This document shows positions 9,741 through 21,071 of a DNA stretch of 64,000 bases, piece after piece. Origin of the DNA: Bryum argenteum. Lineage: Eukaryota; Streptophyta; Bryopsida; Bryales; Bryaceae. The position numbers and the translations under genes were made by a program. The stretch's first letter is position 1. Every line of letters begins with the position of its first letter. The notes below the pieces were generated by a model. It was not told the DNA's origin. It was given only the letters and a program-made list of their open reading frames with translations, and made no database searches. Location: contig CM073321.1 of assembly GCA_037043015.1 (NCBI GenBank), positions 21,511,001 through 21,575,000 of the forward strand, read 5' to 3'.

Positions 9741-12700
9741 ATGGCATCCTCCACACCCTTACCTCCCGTTGCAGACGTCATTGCGATTAGGTCTGAAGAC
9801 TTAAGTCCTCCCATCTGCATTCCTCCAGGGGTGGATGGAGTGGCTGAAGTCACTCCGTCTTGGCTAGCAATTCGTTTCAAATTTGTTGAGTCCTCTCTTT
9901 GGTTAGAGAAACGTGTCTTGGATCCAAACACTAATCTTGTCCAGTACTCAGTGCTTGTCGAACCAGTCGACCTAGACAGTAATTGTAGAATGTATAAGCT
10001 ACAGCCCGGACATTATCGACTGTTCGGCATGTCAGAGTCTGTCATGAACGCCTCCACCGTCCTCCTCACTCCTCGTAGTTCTTCTACCATCTCCACTGTT
10101 GTTCCAGTTCTTGCTCCTGTCAAGGTCGAACCCGGACTCGAAGTCCGAATCAATATTTCAGATTCATCCGACGATGAAAGAAAAGCGTCCATGCTATCCC
10201 GTTGACTATCATCGAATCTGCTTCCCCCCTCGTCTGGTTCTGAACACAGTCTCAGAACCACCCCCAACTCTCTTTCCGCGTCCAGAGTCGAAAAACCCAA
10301 AAACATTCTTTCCTCGCTCCGTAGACTAGGTAGTATGTCTCGCAACAAAACTATACTCAAAAAAATAGATTTCCATTCCATTCGTATTCAGAACATCTCT
10401 TTCCTGCCTCCCACTTTCAACGGTGATGTCCTGGTGATGTTCAACGGAAATTGCGGCTACTTACTACGACCTGACCGCAGAGCAGAGGTGAATGAGGTGG
10501 AGTTCGAGGGCTTTACCAAGGACCCCTTCCCGGTCGGCCACGCGCCTCCTCCTTCTTCAACACTGGTCTGTAAGATCTGCAAAGAACCTCCCGTTTGTGT
10601 TGCTCTATGCCCTTCTAAAATATTCTACGTATTCGGAGAGGAGAGTCAAGAGCGAGCGTGTGTGCATATCGGTATCCACGAGCATCCTGTCAAAGTCGGA
10701 GACTACAGATGTGCACGTAAAATAATTGATGAGTTAATAGAGGAGCACGTAGAACGTAACCCACAAGCTACCACGTCCAAAATAGTCATGGAGGCTAGCA
10801 AGGACTTACTCGGAAACTTACTTTTCCGCGAAGAAGGTGACCCTGTAACCTCCAAGCTCACCCTCCATGAGCTAGAACCTATCTTCAATCAGTGTAAAGA
10901 ATTGAACTCTCCCAGCGTCAGGAATCGTATTACGACTTTTAAGCACTTACGCAGATACGGTGTCCTCAATGGGATCACCAAACTTCGAGGCCTCAGCAAC
11001 TGGGCTTACATCCAATGTAACCAATTTCCGGGCCAAGGAGATGAAAGTGACAAAGTGTTCATTTTCAAGATGTCCGAGGTCGGCCCTGGAAGCGGTGTTG
11101 ACCTTGTTCGTCGTATGCAGCCCGGAGGCGACCTGTCCCACGCGTGGTTAATGTTCGACCACGTCAAGCGTGTCAAGAACTCGACCACCATGGCGTGCCA
11201 CGTTTATGACTCTAAAATCTGCCGCATTCTAACTATTGCATGCTGTGATTTCCAGTCTGAAGACGGAGATGCTCAAATCGTCTTTTGGAAGAACCTAAAC
11301 CACGTCATGGGCAGAGATGGAGTGGAAGCGCCGCAGTTTCAAGGGTTCATGGCCGATAGTGCGCAAGCCAACTGGAACGCTGTGCGGATCATTTACGGCT
11401 CCGGAGACCCTAAAGTCCCTATGGAAGGCCGCGAACGAACTTGCTACTTCCATTGGACGCAATCCTTAGAGAAGCACACCAAACAATACATCGTGCATGA
11501 GTTGCAGGATCAACATCGTCATCTTTGTAAGCAATACAAAGATGCACGCACCATGGCTGAGGCAGAGACAAGATACTGGGCGATCCGAGCATGGTGGGCG
11601 TCGGCGCAGGCCACCTCCGATGTTGGATTAGGTCATCTCGAACACTGGCTTGCATTCTGGCACTTCCGATACAAGCAATGGGGTGGCTTCATGGAACTGG
11701 TGAGTCCGCAGCCACTGTAGCAATTATGTACCGAGCTTCTATGTCAAGCAAATCCGTAAATTTTATTTACTTTTTAATCATAGAATAATCTACTTTTTAA
11801 CGATTATATTAACAACATTTTAAAAAATTTGAAATTTTTAAAAATCTATTTTTAGATCAGACTTTCGGTGACGAAAGTCTAACCCGCTCTGGATATCGTG
11901 ATCAACTTTTTTTGTTCTTAAGTCAAAACTCTTTGCACCTTGCAGGAAAATAAATATTCTGCAGAGGAGCTGGCGGAGATGCCTTCATGTAACCTTGCGT
12001 AATCTATCCATAACAAATGGTTGCAAGCGTCCGGCAACAAGGGTGGGGACTTGTACGTTGCAGCTGTTGATGATTATGTTCGTGCTTTCCTCCAAGTTGT
12101 GGGTTACCACGACTTCAACGGAGGTGGTAAGGGTGGTAATGGACCAACATCCGAAGAACTCTTACCTCGTCTTGCCCATAAAGCTCAACGAACCGGCGAT
12201 CCATCAGGCCTCACAAAGGCAGTGTCTGACTATCCAGGAGCTGAAAAGATTTGTACCCGAGACGCCCACCTTGAGGGGGTGGAGGTGTTCGGATCCAAGA
12301 AACGCAAGGCTGATGTTCCGATTGGAGCTGATGATGAAACGCACAGACCTGACACCGTGAGCTGCTCACGTCCCCGAATTGGGAGAAGGGTTACCCGGAC
12401 CTTGGCTGAAAATCTAAGTACTATCCATGAAGAGGATGAAGTTGAGGAGCCACCGACAATACCATCCACTTTTGCTGGACCTAGTATTGAACGTGTGACG
12501 GCTGTTCACGATACTAAAGTAGACGAGAGGTTGTGGCACATTGCCCGTTTGAGGGAGAATTCTGCCAAGGCTTGTTGGGGTATCATGCGAAAGAGTAAAA
12601 AAAGATGTGACTCACGAATTATTCAGAAGGGGACGGCGACAGCAGCTCCAACTTACACCGGAGTATGGCAACGCCCTCAAGAGGGGCCAAGAAAAATTGA

Positions 12701-13385
12701 TCAGTTCTTTTTTTGTGCGGATGATATTGACAGGTGTGTGAAGGGTCATCGTCGCAAGTAGAGTGAGCCATTCTCTATAAGCGAGGATAGACCCCCTATT
12801 CCTTCAATATGGCCTGTTAAGCTAGGGACTAACCTCACACGTGATGAAATGGAGGCTTTGGAGAATGCGGGCTTTCGACTATCACAAAAAGAACAGCTTC
12901 CTACGAACCGCACTTTCAATAATGCTGCCCCACCAAGAGACTTGTCCCATATTCCAGTCCCGGAGAAGCCGGACGTTTTCCCGAGGTCAAGGAGATCGAA
13001 GAACATGAAACGCATTCCAGCTATGACTTCAAAGCACATGAAGAATATTGAGTCTGCCACCTCAATGCAGGCCAAAATTCTGAGGGTGACCATGATCCCG
13101 CAGCCTGGTTTTGGGTGTATCGTAGTCTTGGAGTCGGATTCGGATGCAGTTTATAGACTTTCAATTAGTAAATTTCCAGATTGCTCATGCCCAGTGTTCA
13201 AGAAAACAATTTCTACGTTAGGAAGGAGAGATCCATATCGACCATGCAAGCACCTATACTTCATCACGGTATTGGTTTGCAAATTTGATCCGGATGTTGA
13301 CCTCTTCATACACGCGGCCAGTCTTAGTTTCAACGAGGTCAAGAAGATTCTGGAGGGAGGAATCCTAGACCATGCTACAGATTAG
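9741..13385 (+). pseudogene. MULE-like transposase with C/H zinc finger and SWIM finger (broken)
   Basis: One reading frame runs from MASSTPLPPV at 9,741 to a donor at about 11,699 (ATGGAACTG|GTGAGT), then from the acceptor CTTGCAG|GAAAAT (11,946) to the stop at 13,383-13,385. The start is preferred over 9,678 because only this Met is kept in copy C. The N-terminal half has CKICKEPPVCVALC followed by ACVHIGIHEHP, a Cys/His finger of the WRKY-GCM style. The core has FDHVK, IACCDFQSED, GFMADSAQANWNAVR and CYFHWTQSLEKH, as expected for an RNase-H-like MULE catalytic region. The C-terminus has FPDCSCPVFKK..PCKHLYFI, a SWIM zinc finger. Three in-frame stops interrupt it: TGA 10,203, TAA 12,000, TAG 12,759. 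A segment present in copy C (about 59,740-59,925) is deleted at about 10,425-10,465, removing part of the finger. Confidence 0.8.
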
Positions 13386-13808
13386 AATGCCTTATATCTG
13401 CTCATCTACGTACGCAATATGTTAGTATTATGATTGGGTGCTCCACACTGTATGTGATATTTTTTCACAACTTATTAAAAATTATTATATGAGTACCTAC
13501 ATGTACAGTAAACCTTGCCAATTTGTCTAACTCGGAGTACTATTCCCTTTCTAATATTACCTTAGAAACCTCTTGACATTTAAAAATTTGAGATTTACTG
13601 TCGAGTTTTGTAGCTCAAGTCTCACAAAATTCAGGGAATTTAAGCCGTATTTCCACGGGTTTGGGTCACTAAATCCACGGTTATAAGTCTAGAATATTCG
13701 AATATTCCCAAGAATATTCGAAAATTATTCTCAATTATTTTTTAAAAGTCTATTTTTAGAAATATTTTTACTAAAAATACAAATTCAGCCCTAAGGATTC
13801 TAAATCTT
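13386..13808. other. Right subterminal non-coding region of element A
   Basis: AT-rich sequence between the transposase stop and the right terminal repeat, with no ORF. It includes the inverted-looking TCTAGAATATTCGAATATTC at about 13,688-13,707 and TCCCAAGAATATTCGAA, possible subterminal binding sites. The corresponding part of element C is missing, so conservation cannot be tested. Confidence 0.4.
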
Positions 13809-13840
13809 ACCGCTCACCGCTCACCGCTCAACGCTCACAC
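13809..13840 (-). repeat. Right terminal inverted repeat of element A
   Basis: The sequence reads ACCGCTCACCGCTCACC then GCTCAACGCTCACAC. Its reverse complement starts GTGTGAGCGTTGAGCGG and matches the window's first bases, including the odd second unit (GTTGAGCGG instead of GGTGAGCGG). Confidence 0.85.
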
Positions 13841-14589
13841 GGTAGCAACGTCCCCCCTTAAGTAGCCCCTAGTGCCTGAAACGATGGATGTCTCTAGCGG
13901 CGGAAAGTTGCTTGATGGAATAGAAAATGAGTGTCTCGGGGTATGTTTGGCGACGTGGATAGGCTTTTGAATGCCTACGATTGTTAGTGGGAGGTTGTCT
14001 ATCATGGGGTTATCATGGTTGGTAATAATGGCCCAATCACCTGGGCATCTATGTTTGCTATGATCGTTGTACCCCTCATTACATGCGGTATCATGGACAA
14101 CATGGATGTGGTTAATGTGTACGACCATGGAGGCATCCCCCCCTCTTTGTTGCTTGGTGTTGGCGTTGCTGTTTTTGCAGGTTCCGTCTCCGTTGCCAAC
14201 TGTTGCGCTTCTGTGACTAACGTGTCGTGTAGTTGACCCAGACTAAGCGTTGGCTTGGTTGTTTTGGCCGTGGTAGTGTTTTAGCTTGACGAAGTTGACA
14301 ATGGTTGTCTGTGTTTCAAAGTTGTCTTCGTTGACAAGCAGCACCATGTTATTGGGCAGTGTTAATTGTAATCGGTAAGGTCCGTGCCACACAGATTCTA
14401 ACTTTGATTTCCGCAACTTTGGATCTCATGGGCACCATAGGACTTGATCACCTTTGTGAAATACGTGAGGAGGTTGAGACCCTTGAAAGTGAATGGGACT
14501 AAGTGTGTGTTTGTGTAGGATGCTCATGTGCGTGTCATCGCGGAGTTCTTCCTACTTATGCAGATCTTCCATCCTGGCTGCCAATACCC

Positions 14590-15762
14590 GATGAGGTGCA
14601 AAATTTTTATGGTTGGAGCGAGTGAAAGGTTGGCACCAGGTATTCCGTTGAAAACAAAGGTTGTGTGCCGTAGACTAGCTCAAAAGGGCTCGCTTGAGTT
14701 GCGGACTTGGTGGCTACGCGGTATGCCCACAAGGTTGTAGGTAAGTAGTAAGGTTGTCATAGCGGGTGGGCACGCAGCCCGCCCGTCCGTCCGTCTTGTC
14801 CGTCCGATTGAGTTGTTGCTCGCCCGATAGGGTAAAACGGCTGTTGACTTTTAGTTTAGGTAAAAAAACAATGACGTGGCAAGGGTTTAGGTGAAAACTA
14901 AGCCACTTGGCCGCCGCGTACGGGCCGCGTGGAACGTCACACACACTTTTTACTGCAAAGTTTGTTACCCACGAAAAATTACACACCCCCTACAATCAAG
15001 GTGGGCGGGCACGCCCGTTTGTCTGGGACAACTCGTACGCCCATTTTGCCCGCCCGATTACCTCAACACGTCCCAATCGCCAAAGTTGGCTTGTGTAAAC
15101 GTTCGCAACATGTTGATGATTGTCTTGTTGGTCGATTCGGCCTAGCCATTCCCCTGTTGGTAGTACAGCGTGCTTGTCCTTTGTTTGATGAGGTGTTTCT
15201 CCATAAGTTCTTTGATGACGGCGTTGACAAAATGCTTTGTTTGGTCGGAAATGATTTCCAAGGGACATTCGAATCTAGTAGTGATGTTCTTATAGATGAA
15301 TGTTGCCGTTACGACAACAATGTTGTTTCTCAAAGGTATGGCTTCTACCCATTTGCTTGTTTAACCGGTGGCAACAAGTATGTACTTGTATCCCCGTTTG
15401 GTCAGCGCTCGAATGGGGCCAACAAAATCCAAAACCCATCTTTGGAAGGGTCCCAACAGGAGTATGGGTTTCAAGGACACCTTTTTTTGGTGTTGGAAAT
15501 TTGTGGCTGTTGTTTGACATGCATGGCAATTTTTGATGTAGGCAAATGGTGTCTTTGTACAACATTGGCCAGCGGTTTTTGCTGCCAATATCGTCTTGAT
15601 CGTTGTTTCCGGTCCCTGATGCCCTCCTACTGGTCCATCGTGTAAATGAGAAATGATTGCTTGTTGCTGGTGAGATGCACGCACAAACATACCTCGTAGT
15701 TTGGTCCTTTGCAGTATAAGTGCCGTTGAACGACTCTGTATATGGCAACGTTGTGCGTACAA
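14590..15762 (-). pseudogene. Gypsy integrase region, interrupted
   Basis: The zinc-binding module is visible as SHLHDGPVGGHQG followed by YIKNCHACQ (an H-H-C-C pattern, about 15,540-15,690). The core shows the three acidic positions in context: LDFVGPI (about 15,425), EIISDQTKHFVNAV (about 15,260) and YYQQGNG.AESTN (about 15,140). The frame changes more than once and stops occur after NG. The core continues past an about 300-bp foreign block as LWAYRVATKSATQASPFELVYG (14,655-14,740). Family: Ty3/gypsy integrase; no longer functional. Confidence 0.75.
14760..15058. mobile_element. Short GC-rich insertion inside the gypsy integrase
   Basis: Integrase coding breaks off after FGDWDVL and resumes as TTLWAYRVATK on the other side of this block. 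The two edges carry related sequence in inverted orientation (GCGGGTGGGCA at the left; the reverse complement of the right edge begins AATCGGGCGGGCA). The interior has runs of CCGTCCGTCCGTC. This looks like a small non-autonomous element; family unknown and exact ends uncertain. Confidence 0.45.
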
Positions 15763-15944
15763 ATTTGATCTTTTGTGTTCCTGTTATACCATCGGGAAGT
15801 CTTCAGTGATATAGATATCCCACGATGTGTTGGCTCCAGTCGTTGTCTTCTGGTGACTCTGTTGTCTGTATAGTCGCCGTTTGTATGTATGGTTCATTGA
15901 ATGAGTCATCAATGCCTTCCTGTCGTGTTGGTGTCTCGGGACAA

Positions 15945-16040
15945 ATAATCCGCCACTATGTGTCTCTTGCCTGGAATGTACACTACTTCAAAATTGTACT
16001 CCACAAGAATCATGATCCAGGTGTATTACAGCGACGTCTG
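15945..16040 (-). pseudogene. Gypsy RNase H C-terminal fragment
   Basis: The minus strand reads VEYNFEVVYIPGKRHIVAD then YLSRDTN, the standard end of a gypsy RNase H domain. The upstream part of RNase H is missing, because the frame changes directly into pre-protease spacer sequence. Confidence 0.7.
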
Positions 16041-16048
16041 GATCAATT

Positions 16049-16573
16049 GTGGTAACGTTGGAGTCTGCAGTCATCAAAGCTGTCGAAGTGTCTGGCAAGG
16101 CAGGTTCTTCCAAGTATTTTTGCAATTCCGGGCTAATCTTTAGCAAACTAGTTAACTTAATACTTACAATCGTGTTGTCGAGTACTTGCTGCATGTTGAC
16201 ATCTGAGGGCGACTCTAGGTCTTCTTGGATTTGCTTGCAAATGTTGTGCAATCATTCCTAGTGTTGTTCTGGAAATGGCTTGTAATGTTCTACAACATGT
16301 TTTGATGCGGTAGCCTTAGATCTTGTGGTGACGGCTGTCGTGCTAATGGTGGAGACATTGGTTTCTGTCTCATGGACATCTGTCAATGTCACCTCCCCTC
16401 CGCCTATTTGGGCTGCGTTTTTTGGTTGTCCATAGGCGTCGTAGTCTGGTTGTTTGTTTCTGAGAAGGGACGATTCTAAGACCATCATTGTTTAAGAACA
16501 AGACATTGCACTCGTCTATAATGCGGGGAGCTACATTCCCAACATCCGTCACTTCTCCTAGGCTGAAAGGCAT
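16049..16573 (-). pseudogene. Gypsy gag/pro spacer fragments
   Basis: Broken frames. One contains VLESSLLRNKQPDYDAYG and AVTTRSKATASK; another has TIVSIKLTSLLKISPELQKYLEE. The latter phrase commonly precedes the aspartic protease in plant gypsy polyproteins. No protease active-site triad is seen before the junction with RNase H. Confidence 0.45.
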
Positions 16574-17135
16574 CTACATGGACTTCTTCTGGGTACATGG
16601 TAGCAGCGGTAGGGCGTGGCCGCCTTGTGTCGTCATTGCAAGTTTTGCGTAAAGCGAACCAACAACGCCCATTGTATGCTTTTCCACAAGTCGTGCATAA
16701 GGTTAACCTTATATGGGCATCATTTTGTTGAATTGGTAAGGGTGTCGGACCCTATTTTTTTGATTGGGTATTCCATATGTGTAAGGTGCAATATGAGTAA
16801 GTATAGTGTTTAGAATCCGACCTAAGTATGTTGTTTACCGTATACTATAAGGCAAATAAGTTTGAATAAATGTGTGACATCATTAGATGATAATTAGTTT
16901 TGAATAAAAGGACGGGTTCACGAACCCGCACTCCGCATTTAAAATGCAAGGACGAACTGTCAGAAGGCGGATAGGGGTGCGAAAGACGGCGGCGGAAGGA
17001 CGGAGTGGCGGAATACAATAATGACGGAAATATCAAAAGATAGTTCCATACGAGGTCGGCCATGATGGAGTACGGCCAGGTTATGATGGTCGGATTGGAA
17101 TCTGGCCCTACCTATAAAACTCGACCCGTCTGCCG

Positions 17136-19225
17136 TTGTTGTCACCTGCTTTCTCGCTTTCCTGCATTCTCGCCTTCTTGCGATCCTCCTTTTCGTCTTC
17201 TTGCCTTCCGACCTACTGTTTCCGATCCTGCCTCCTGGCCGATCTCAGCCCAGCTACGCGTTACTTTCTCTCCTTCTTCTTTCCAATAGCAAGAGCAGCA
17301 TCAGCTTCCGCTCCGGCGCAGGAGGAGCTCAAGATCTCTATCAAGTTGGTGATTCCGATCATTCCGGCCTATGAGGAGGTCCTGGAGAAGAAGTTGTTGG
17401 AGGAGGACCTCGATCGGATGGGCCTCGCAGGGTTGTTGGAGATTCCGTGGGGTCTGTGCAATGCGACGATGTTGCGCGAGATCAAGGAGGGCGCGCCAAA
17501 CCAGTTCAAAGGGACGGTCAAAGAGAAGCCGCTCTCGTGGACAACCGATCACTAGAGGACGGTTTACGGCTTCCAGGAGAACAACGTCGTAGGGTTATGC
17601 GGCCGGAAGGCCAAATACACAAAGACGGCCTTCAACGGGAAGCCGCACAAGTACAATGGCTACGCCGTGGAGGACTGCAAATACCCGAGGGAGCGCAAGG
17701 TGATCACGTTTCTGGCGCCGATCATCCATGCGGATAAGCCGCATCGAATCACTGTCCAGCTTGCAAACACCGTTCTGGGCGCCTACCGTGGAGAGCGCGA
17801 GGTGGACTAGGGAGTGGTCGTCCGGGACCTAGTTTCTTGGCTGGCCAACAATGTAGGTAAAAGCCGTCCTAGCCCTATTTTCTCTTTTCTTTATCTTCTG
17901 TACAAGAAGGAGGAGGTTCTGACAGACGAGGAGGAAACCAAGTAAAGGCTGGCGTTAGCGGTGCAAGTCCAAGGAATCATAGATTCGAAGGAGGATGATG
18001 ACAACAAGGCAGTCTACTCGGATGAGGAAGAGGATGCTGGCTCAGATGATGCGGAGGCAGAACCGGAAGCACCCCAGGAGCCAGTTCCGGAGCCGACCCC
18101 ACAAGCAGCACCAGAGGTCATCTTCCTTCCGTCCCCGTCCCCCACAGCACGTCCACCCTCGCAAGGAGTTTGGTCCGGCCGAAGAGAGACTTCCGCGGCC
18201 GGCAAAGAGAAGGCTACACCCATCCGGCCATCCGGCCGTGACCCTCAAGATCGGCCGGTGATATCATCTTCGGACCACCCGAATCCGATGACGAGAGCAT
18301 GGCACCATTTCACGGATGCTCGCACCTCCTACTTTGCCTACTAGGATATGATCAAGAACATGTGCAAGGATTATGGTTGTGAGATTTTGGCCGGAGTGAA
18401 GAAATTCGTAGACGCCAGGCTGACTTAAGAGCAAGTCAAGAAGTTAGAGCAGAAGATCATGAAGCTAACTTTGGAAACACTCGCTTCCGAGGGAAAATTA
18501 AGATAAGGTATGATTCGCTGGCCGTGCGACAACAAGCGCTGGAGACGGCCCATGATCAGGTAACCAAACTTCTGCAGATTTGAGAGATTCCGGCCGAGGT
18601 GCTCTACAAGGCCAATCTGTACAAGGTCGGAATCCTTGAGTTGGAAGTGTTCAAGGCGGACACCTTCCACAAGCAACGAAGGTCGGAATCGAAGATCACG
18701 AAGCTGAGTATGGACAACGCTCGCCTCCAAGAGCAAATCAAAATACGAGATGACGCGCTGGCTGTGCGACAACAAGCGTTGGAGACGGCCCACGAGCAGG
18801 TAACCAAACTTGTGCAGGTTTGTGAGATTTCGGCCGAGGTGCTCCAGAAGGCCAATCTGTACGAGGCCGGAATCCTCAAGTCGGAAGTGTTCATGGCGGA
18901 CACCTTCCGTAAGTTCTTGCTGGCGAGTAAGACGTACGAGACGAAGATCGAGACTAGCAACAAGGACGTGAAGGCTGAGCTTGATTCCGTCGGTGAGCGC
19001 ATTGATGGCATCAATGCGCTTCCGGTCTTCACAAGTACACCAGCGCAGACTCTCGTCAAGCGTCCCCCTCCCGTGGAAGTCCCGAGGTTGGATGCAAGAC
19101 CTTCCAATCCGACCACTCCCAGGGCTAAGGCAAAGGTAGAAGAAGGCATACCCGTCCTAACTGATTGTCCAACCAAGAACACCCGTTCTGTGGCTAGGCG
19201 ACTTTCGACCGAAGAGTGGAAGTAG
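17136..19225 (+). pseudogene. Unrecognised acidic/coiled-coil ORF inside the candidate LTR
   Basis: A coding-like frame on the plus strand with internal stops (TAG at 17,553 and about 17,808) and a probable intron. The first part includes KLVIPIIPAYEEVLEKKLLE and a segment with CGRKAKYTKTAFNGKPHKYNGY. The middle (17,961-18,340) is acidic and Pro-rich (EEEDAGSDDAEAEPEAP). The last part (18,599-19,225) is a predicted coiled coil (NARLQEQIKIRDDALAVRQQ) ending in a basic tail. I do not recognise the family. Position and strand fit a retroelement accessory or gag-like ORF. The stops show it is decayed. Confidence 0.4.
18441..18920 (+). repeat. Tandem duplication of about 240 bp within the coiled-coil ORF
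   Basis: Two consecutive units encode near-identical text (LAVRQQALETAH, then KANLY, then ADTF). The GCTGGC start recurs exactly 240 bases later (18,517 and 18,757), that is 80 codons. A 1-base offset upstream explains the frameshift in the first unit. Confidence 0.75.
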
Positions 19226-20420
19226 TCCCCAGCCGCACAGAAACTTCACGACATCGGCATCAACGTATTGGTCGAAGAGGAGCTAAAGAGCAAGAGAGAC
19301 ATTGAGTACGAAAGCAACGAGAAGTTCATGATTGTGCAAGGGAAGAGATTCCGGACAGGCCGGATTTTGGCAACATCCGTGAAACGCCCAAAAATGGTGT
19401 AAGTAGGCGAGATATGAGGAAGTAGGATGGATTCAGAATCCGTAATTAAAATCTGGCCTAGGGCTAGCAAGCTGGCCTAGGACAGTAGGTAGGATCTTTT
19501 TGGGAAAGCGAGTCGCTTTTCATGGAGTAGGCCTTGTAGGACAGCAGCTGCTTAGTTGTTAGGTTTCAAAGCCTTTGACTTTGAGTACTTATAGGTGAAG
19601 GTTTTGACACCTAAATATTCCTTACTTGTTAATCAACAACCTCTTATGCACATATTCAATGTGATCCTTGCTCTATCTCCCTTTGAGGTCGAGTGCTTAG
19701 AAGTTGTATCTACTGTTTCTGAGTTGTAAGTTGGGGGTTAGGAATCCGGATTCCTTGCTATATCAGATCTATGGAGTTGGTGTTGTGGTAGGTGTGTTGG
19801 CGAGTGCCTTGTGTCTTGAGTTGGTCTAGCGTGTCTGAGAGAGGGAAACGGCTGTTGCAAACACTTTACGGTGTGGGAGGCTTAGAAGTAAAGTAGGCGA
19901 GGCCGGATTGCTATCCGACCTCCTACTGTTACACAGTTGGGTTCTTCTATAGTCTTAGAGGACGGATTGAGAGTAGTACGTGACCGGAATACGTGTAGCC
20001 GTCCTCTGGCCGGATTTGGATCTCTTGGAGTTTGTCATTGTAATAAGTGTAATAGGGTATCAAGACGTCCTGCGTGACCTGCTAATCTGGCTTGAGTGAA
20101 TTAGTTGTGAGGACGTCATGAATGCCTAGTGTGTGTGTGTGTGTGTGTGAGTAGAGTTTAGACGTGGAAGTTTCCGCCACTTAAAACATAAGCAAAAGAG
20201 TCTTTGTGCATCCCTCTTGCAAAGAGATACACTTGTCAATCAAGGCTAAGATATGGATGTGATGATAGAACTGTTTGGAGTTAGTTGTAATAGCACTATT
20301 TGTCTTGGTTACTTGACGGAATCCCTGGAACGATACACGAGTCACCTATACACGGTTATTACACTAATAAACGTGTAAAGGAAGACAACGTTGATACATG
20401 GCATCCGACATGTAAAATTT

Positions 20421-20438
20421 TGGCGCCGGTGCCGGGGA
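20421..20438 (+). other. LTR-retrotransposon primer-binding site
   Basis: TGGCGCCGGTGCCGGGGA begins with TGG, complementary to a tRNA CCA end, and closely resembles the PBS of many plant gypsy elements. It sits 10 bases after the TCCGACA end, and gag-like coding follows downstream on the same strand. Confidence 0.65.
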
Positions 20439-20876
20439 TTCTAATAGCTAACCAAGTCTGATGGTGTTAGTATGCCACACGGATCCGGATCTCAGCAATC
20501 TGAAATCCGGCGGACTTGTGGGAACTTTCCGCGTAGATCTAGAAGCCACAAGTGTAGGTCTGTATCTATCATTATAAATGAGATGCTAGAGGTTTACCTA
20601 GTCATTTTTTTATGAGTCAGAAAGTACAAGAGGTGCATGACGTAAGGAGATTTGTCCGGATAGGTGCTAGGCGGTTGGAAGGAGCAAGTATACTAGCGAC
20701 CGTCTAGTGTACGAACGTAGCATCGAGCTCTAAGAAAGACAGAGGGATTGTGTACGTGTCCTCGGACAGAAGGACGGTCAACACGAGGGTGGAAGAATTA
20801 AGGCCGGAGGTAACTTTAATGGTTTCGGATTCCGAAAAGGCGGGGAATAGTGGAACCGGAACCGGAAGCGGCTGAG

Positions 20877-21071
20877 ATGGCACTCCAGACACGTCTGAAA
20901 TACAAACACTTCCGTGGAAACGGAGAGACGGATGCGGACAATTTGTATGGCGAATTTGAGGCGACGGCAGTTGCTAATGAAGAAAGTCCGGATTCAAAAC
21001 ATCGGATTTTTTAAAGACTACTAAAAAGAGAAGCCTTGAGGTGGTATCAAGATCTGGAAGGAGCTGAGAGA
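20877..21071 (+). pseudogene. Gypsy gag remnant
   Basis: From ATG at 20,877: KYKHFRGNGETDADNLYGEF, then NEESPDSKHRIF, a stop (TAA 21,012), and LLKREALRWYQDLEGAE. The pattern F.G....DA..L..F.....N....K..IF...L...AL.WY..L is the retrotransposon gag core. Homology stops at about 21,071, where unrelated sequence begins. Confidence 0.6.

Larger units (their letters stand above)
1..13840. mobile_element. Element A: giant TIR DNA transposon with MULE-like transposase and ParB-methyltransferase-like gene
   Basis: Both ends carry the same GTGAGCG heptamer array in opposite orientation: bases 1-46 forward, and bases 13,809-13,840 as its reverse complement. Between them lie four genes: a methyltransferase-like gene, a small ORF and a two-exon gene on the minus strand, then a transposase on the plus strand. 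A second copy starting at 27,392 has the same end and the same gene order, which shows that this is a unit and not a chance cluster. The first base of the left end (G of GTGTGAGCG) appears to lie just outside the window. The 9 bases after the right end are GGTAGCAAC; if it is a MULE, the same 9 bases should precede base 1. Every large gene carries premature stops or frameshifts, so this copy is probably non-autonomous. Confidence 0.8.
13841..16620 (-). mobile_element. Decayed Ty3/gypsy retrotransposon, minus strand
   Basis: Reading the minus strand from 16,573 to 13,848 gives retroelement polyprotein pieces in the expected order: a pre-protease spacer (LLKISPELQKYLEE), the end of RNase H, an integrase zinc finger, the integrase core, then a C-terminal tail ending near GYLRGDVATV. 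Protease and reverse transcriptase are missing between about 16,040 and 16,120, so the element has an internal deletion. Element A's right end abuts the tail, which suggests that A inserted in or next to this gypsy copy. No LTR could be delimited. Confidence 0.6.
16743..20410 (+). mobile_element. Candidate 3.7-kb LTR (TGTCGGA..TCCGACA)
   Basis: The block starts TGTCGGAC and ends with the exact inverse TCCGACA, the short inverted repeat expected of an LTR. A primer-binding-site-like sequence follows 10 bases later. A TATA-like ACCTATAAAACTCG lies at about 17,109. The length is unusual and plus-strand ORFs lie inside it. No second copy is in the window, so this could instead be two unrelated edges. 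A (TG)n microsatellite lies at about 20,130-20,150. Confidence 0.45.

Noticed and set aside
14929-15645. A 238-codon plus-strand ORF
   Set aside because: It is antisense to the gypsy integrase, whose motifs are clear on the minus strand.
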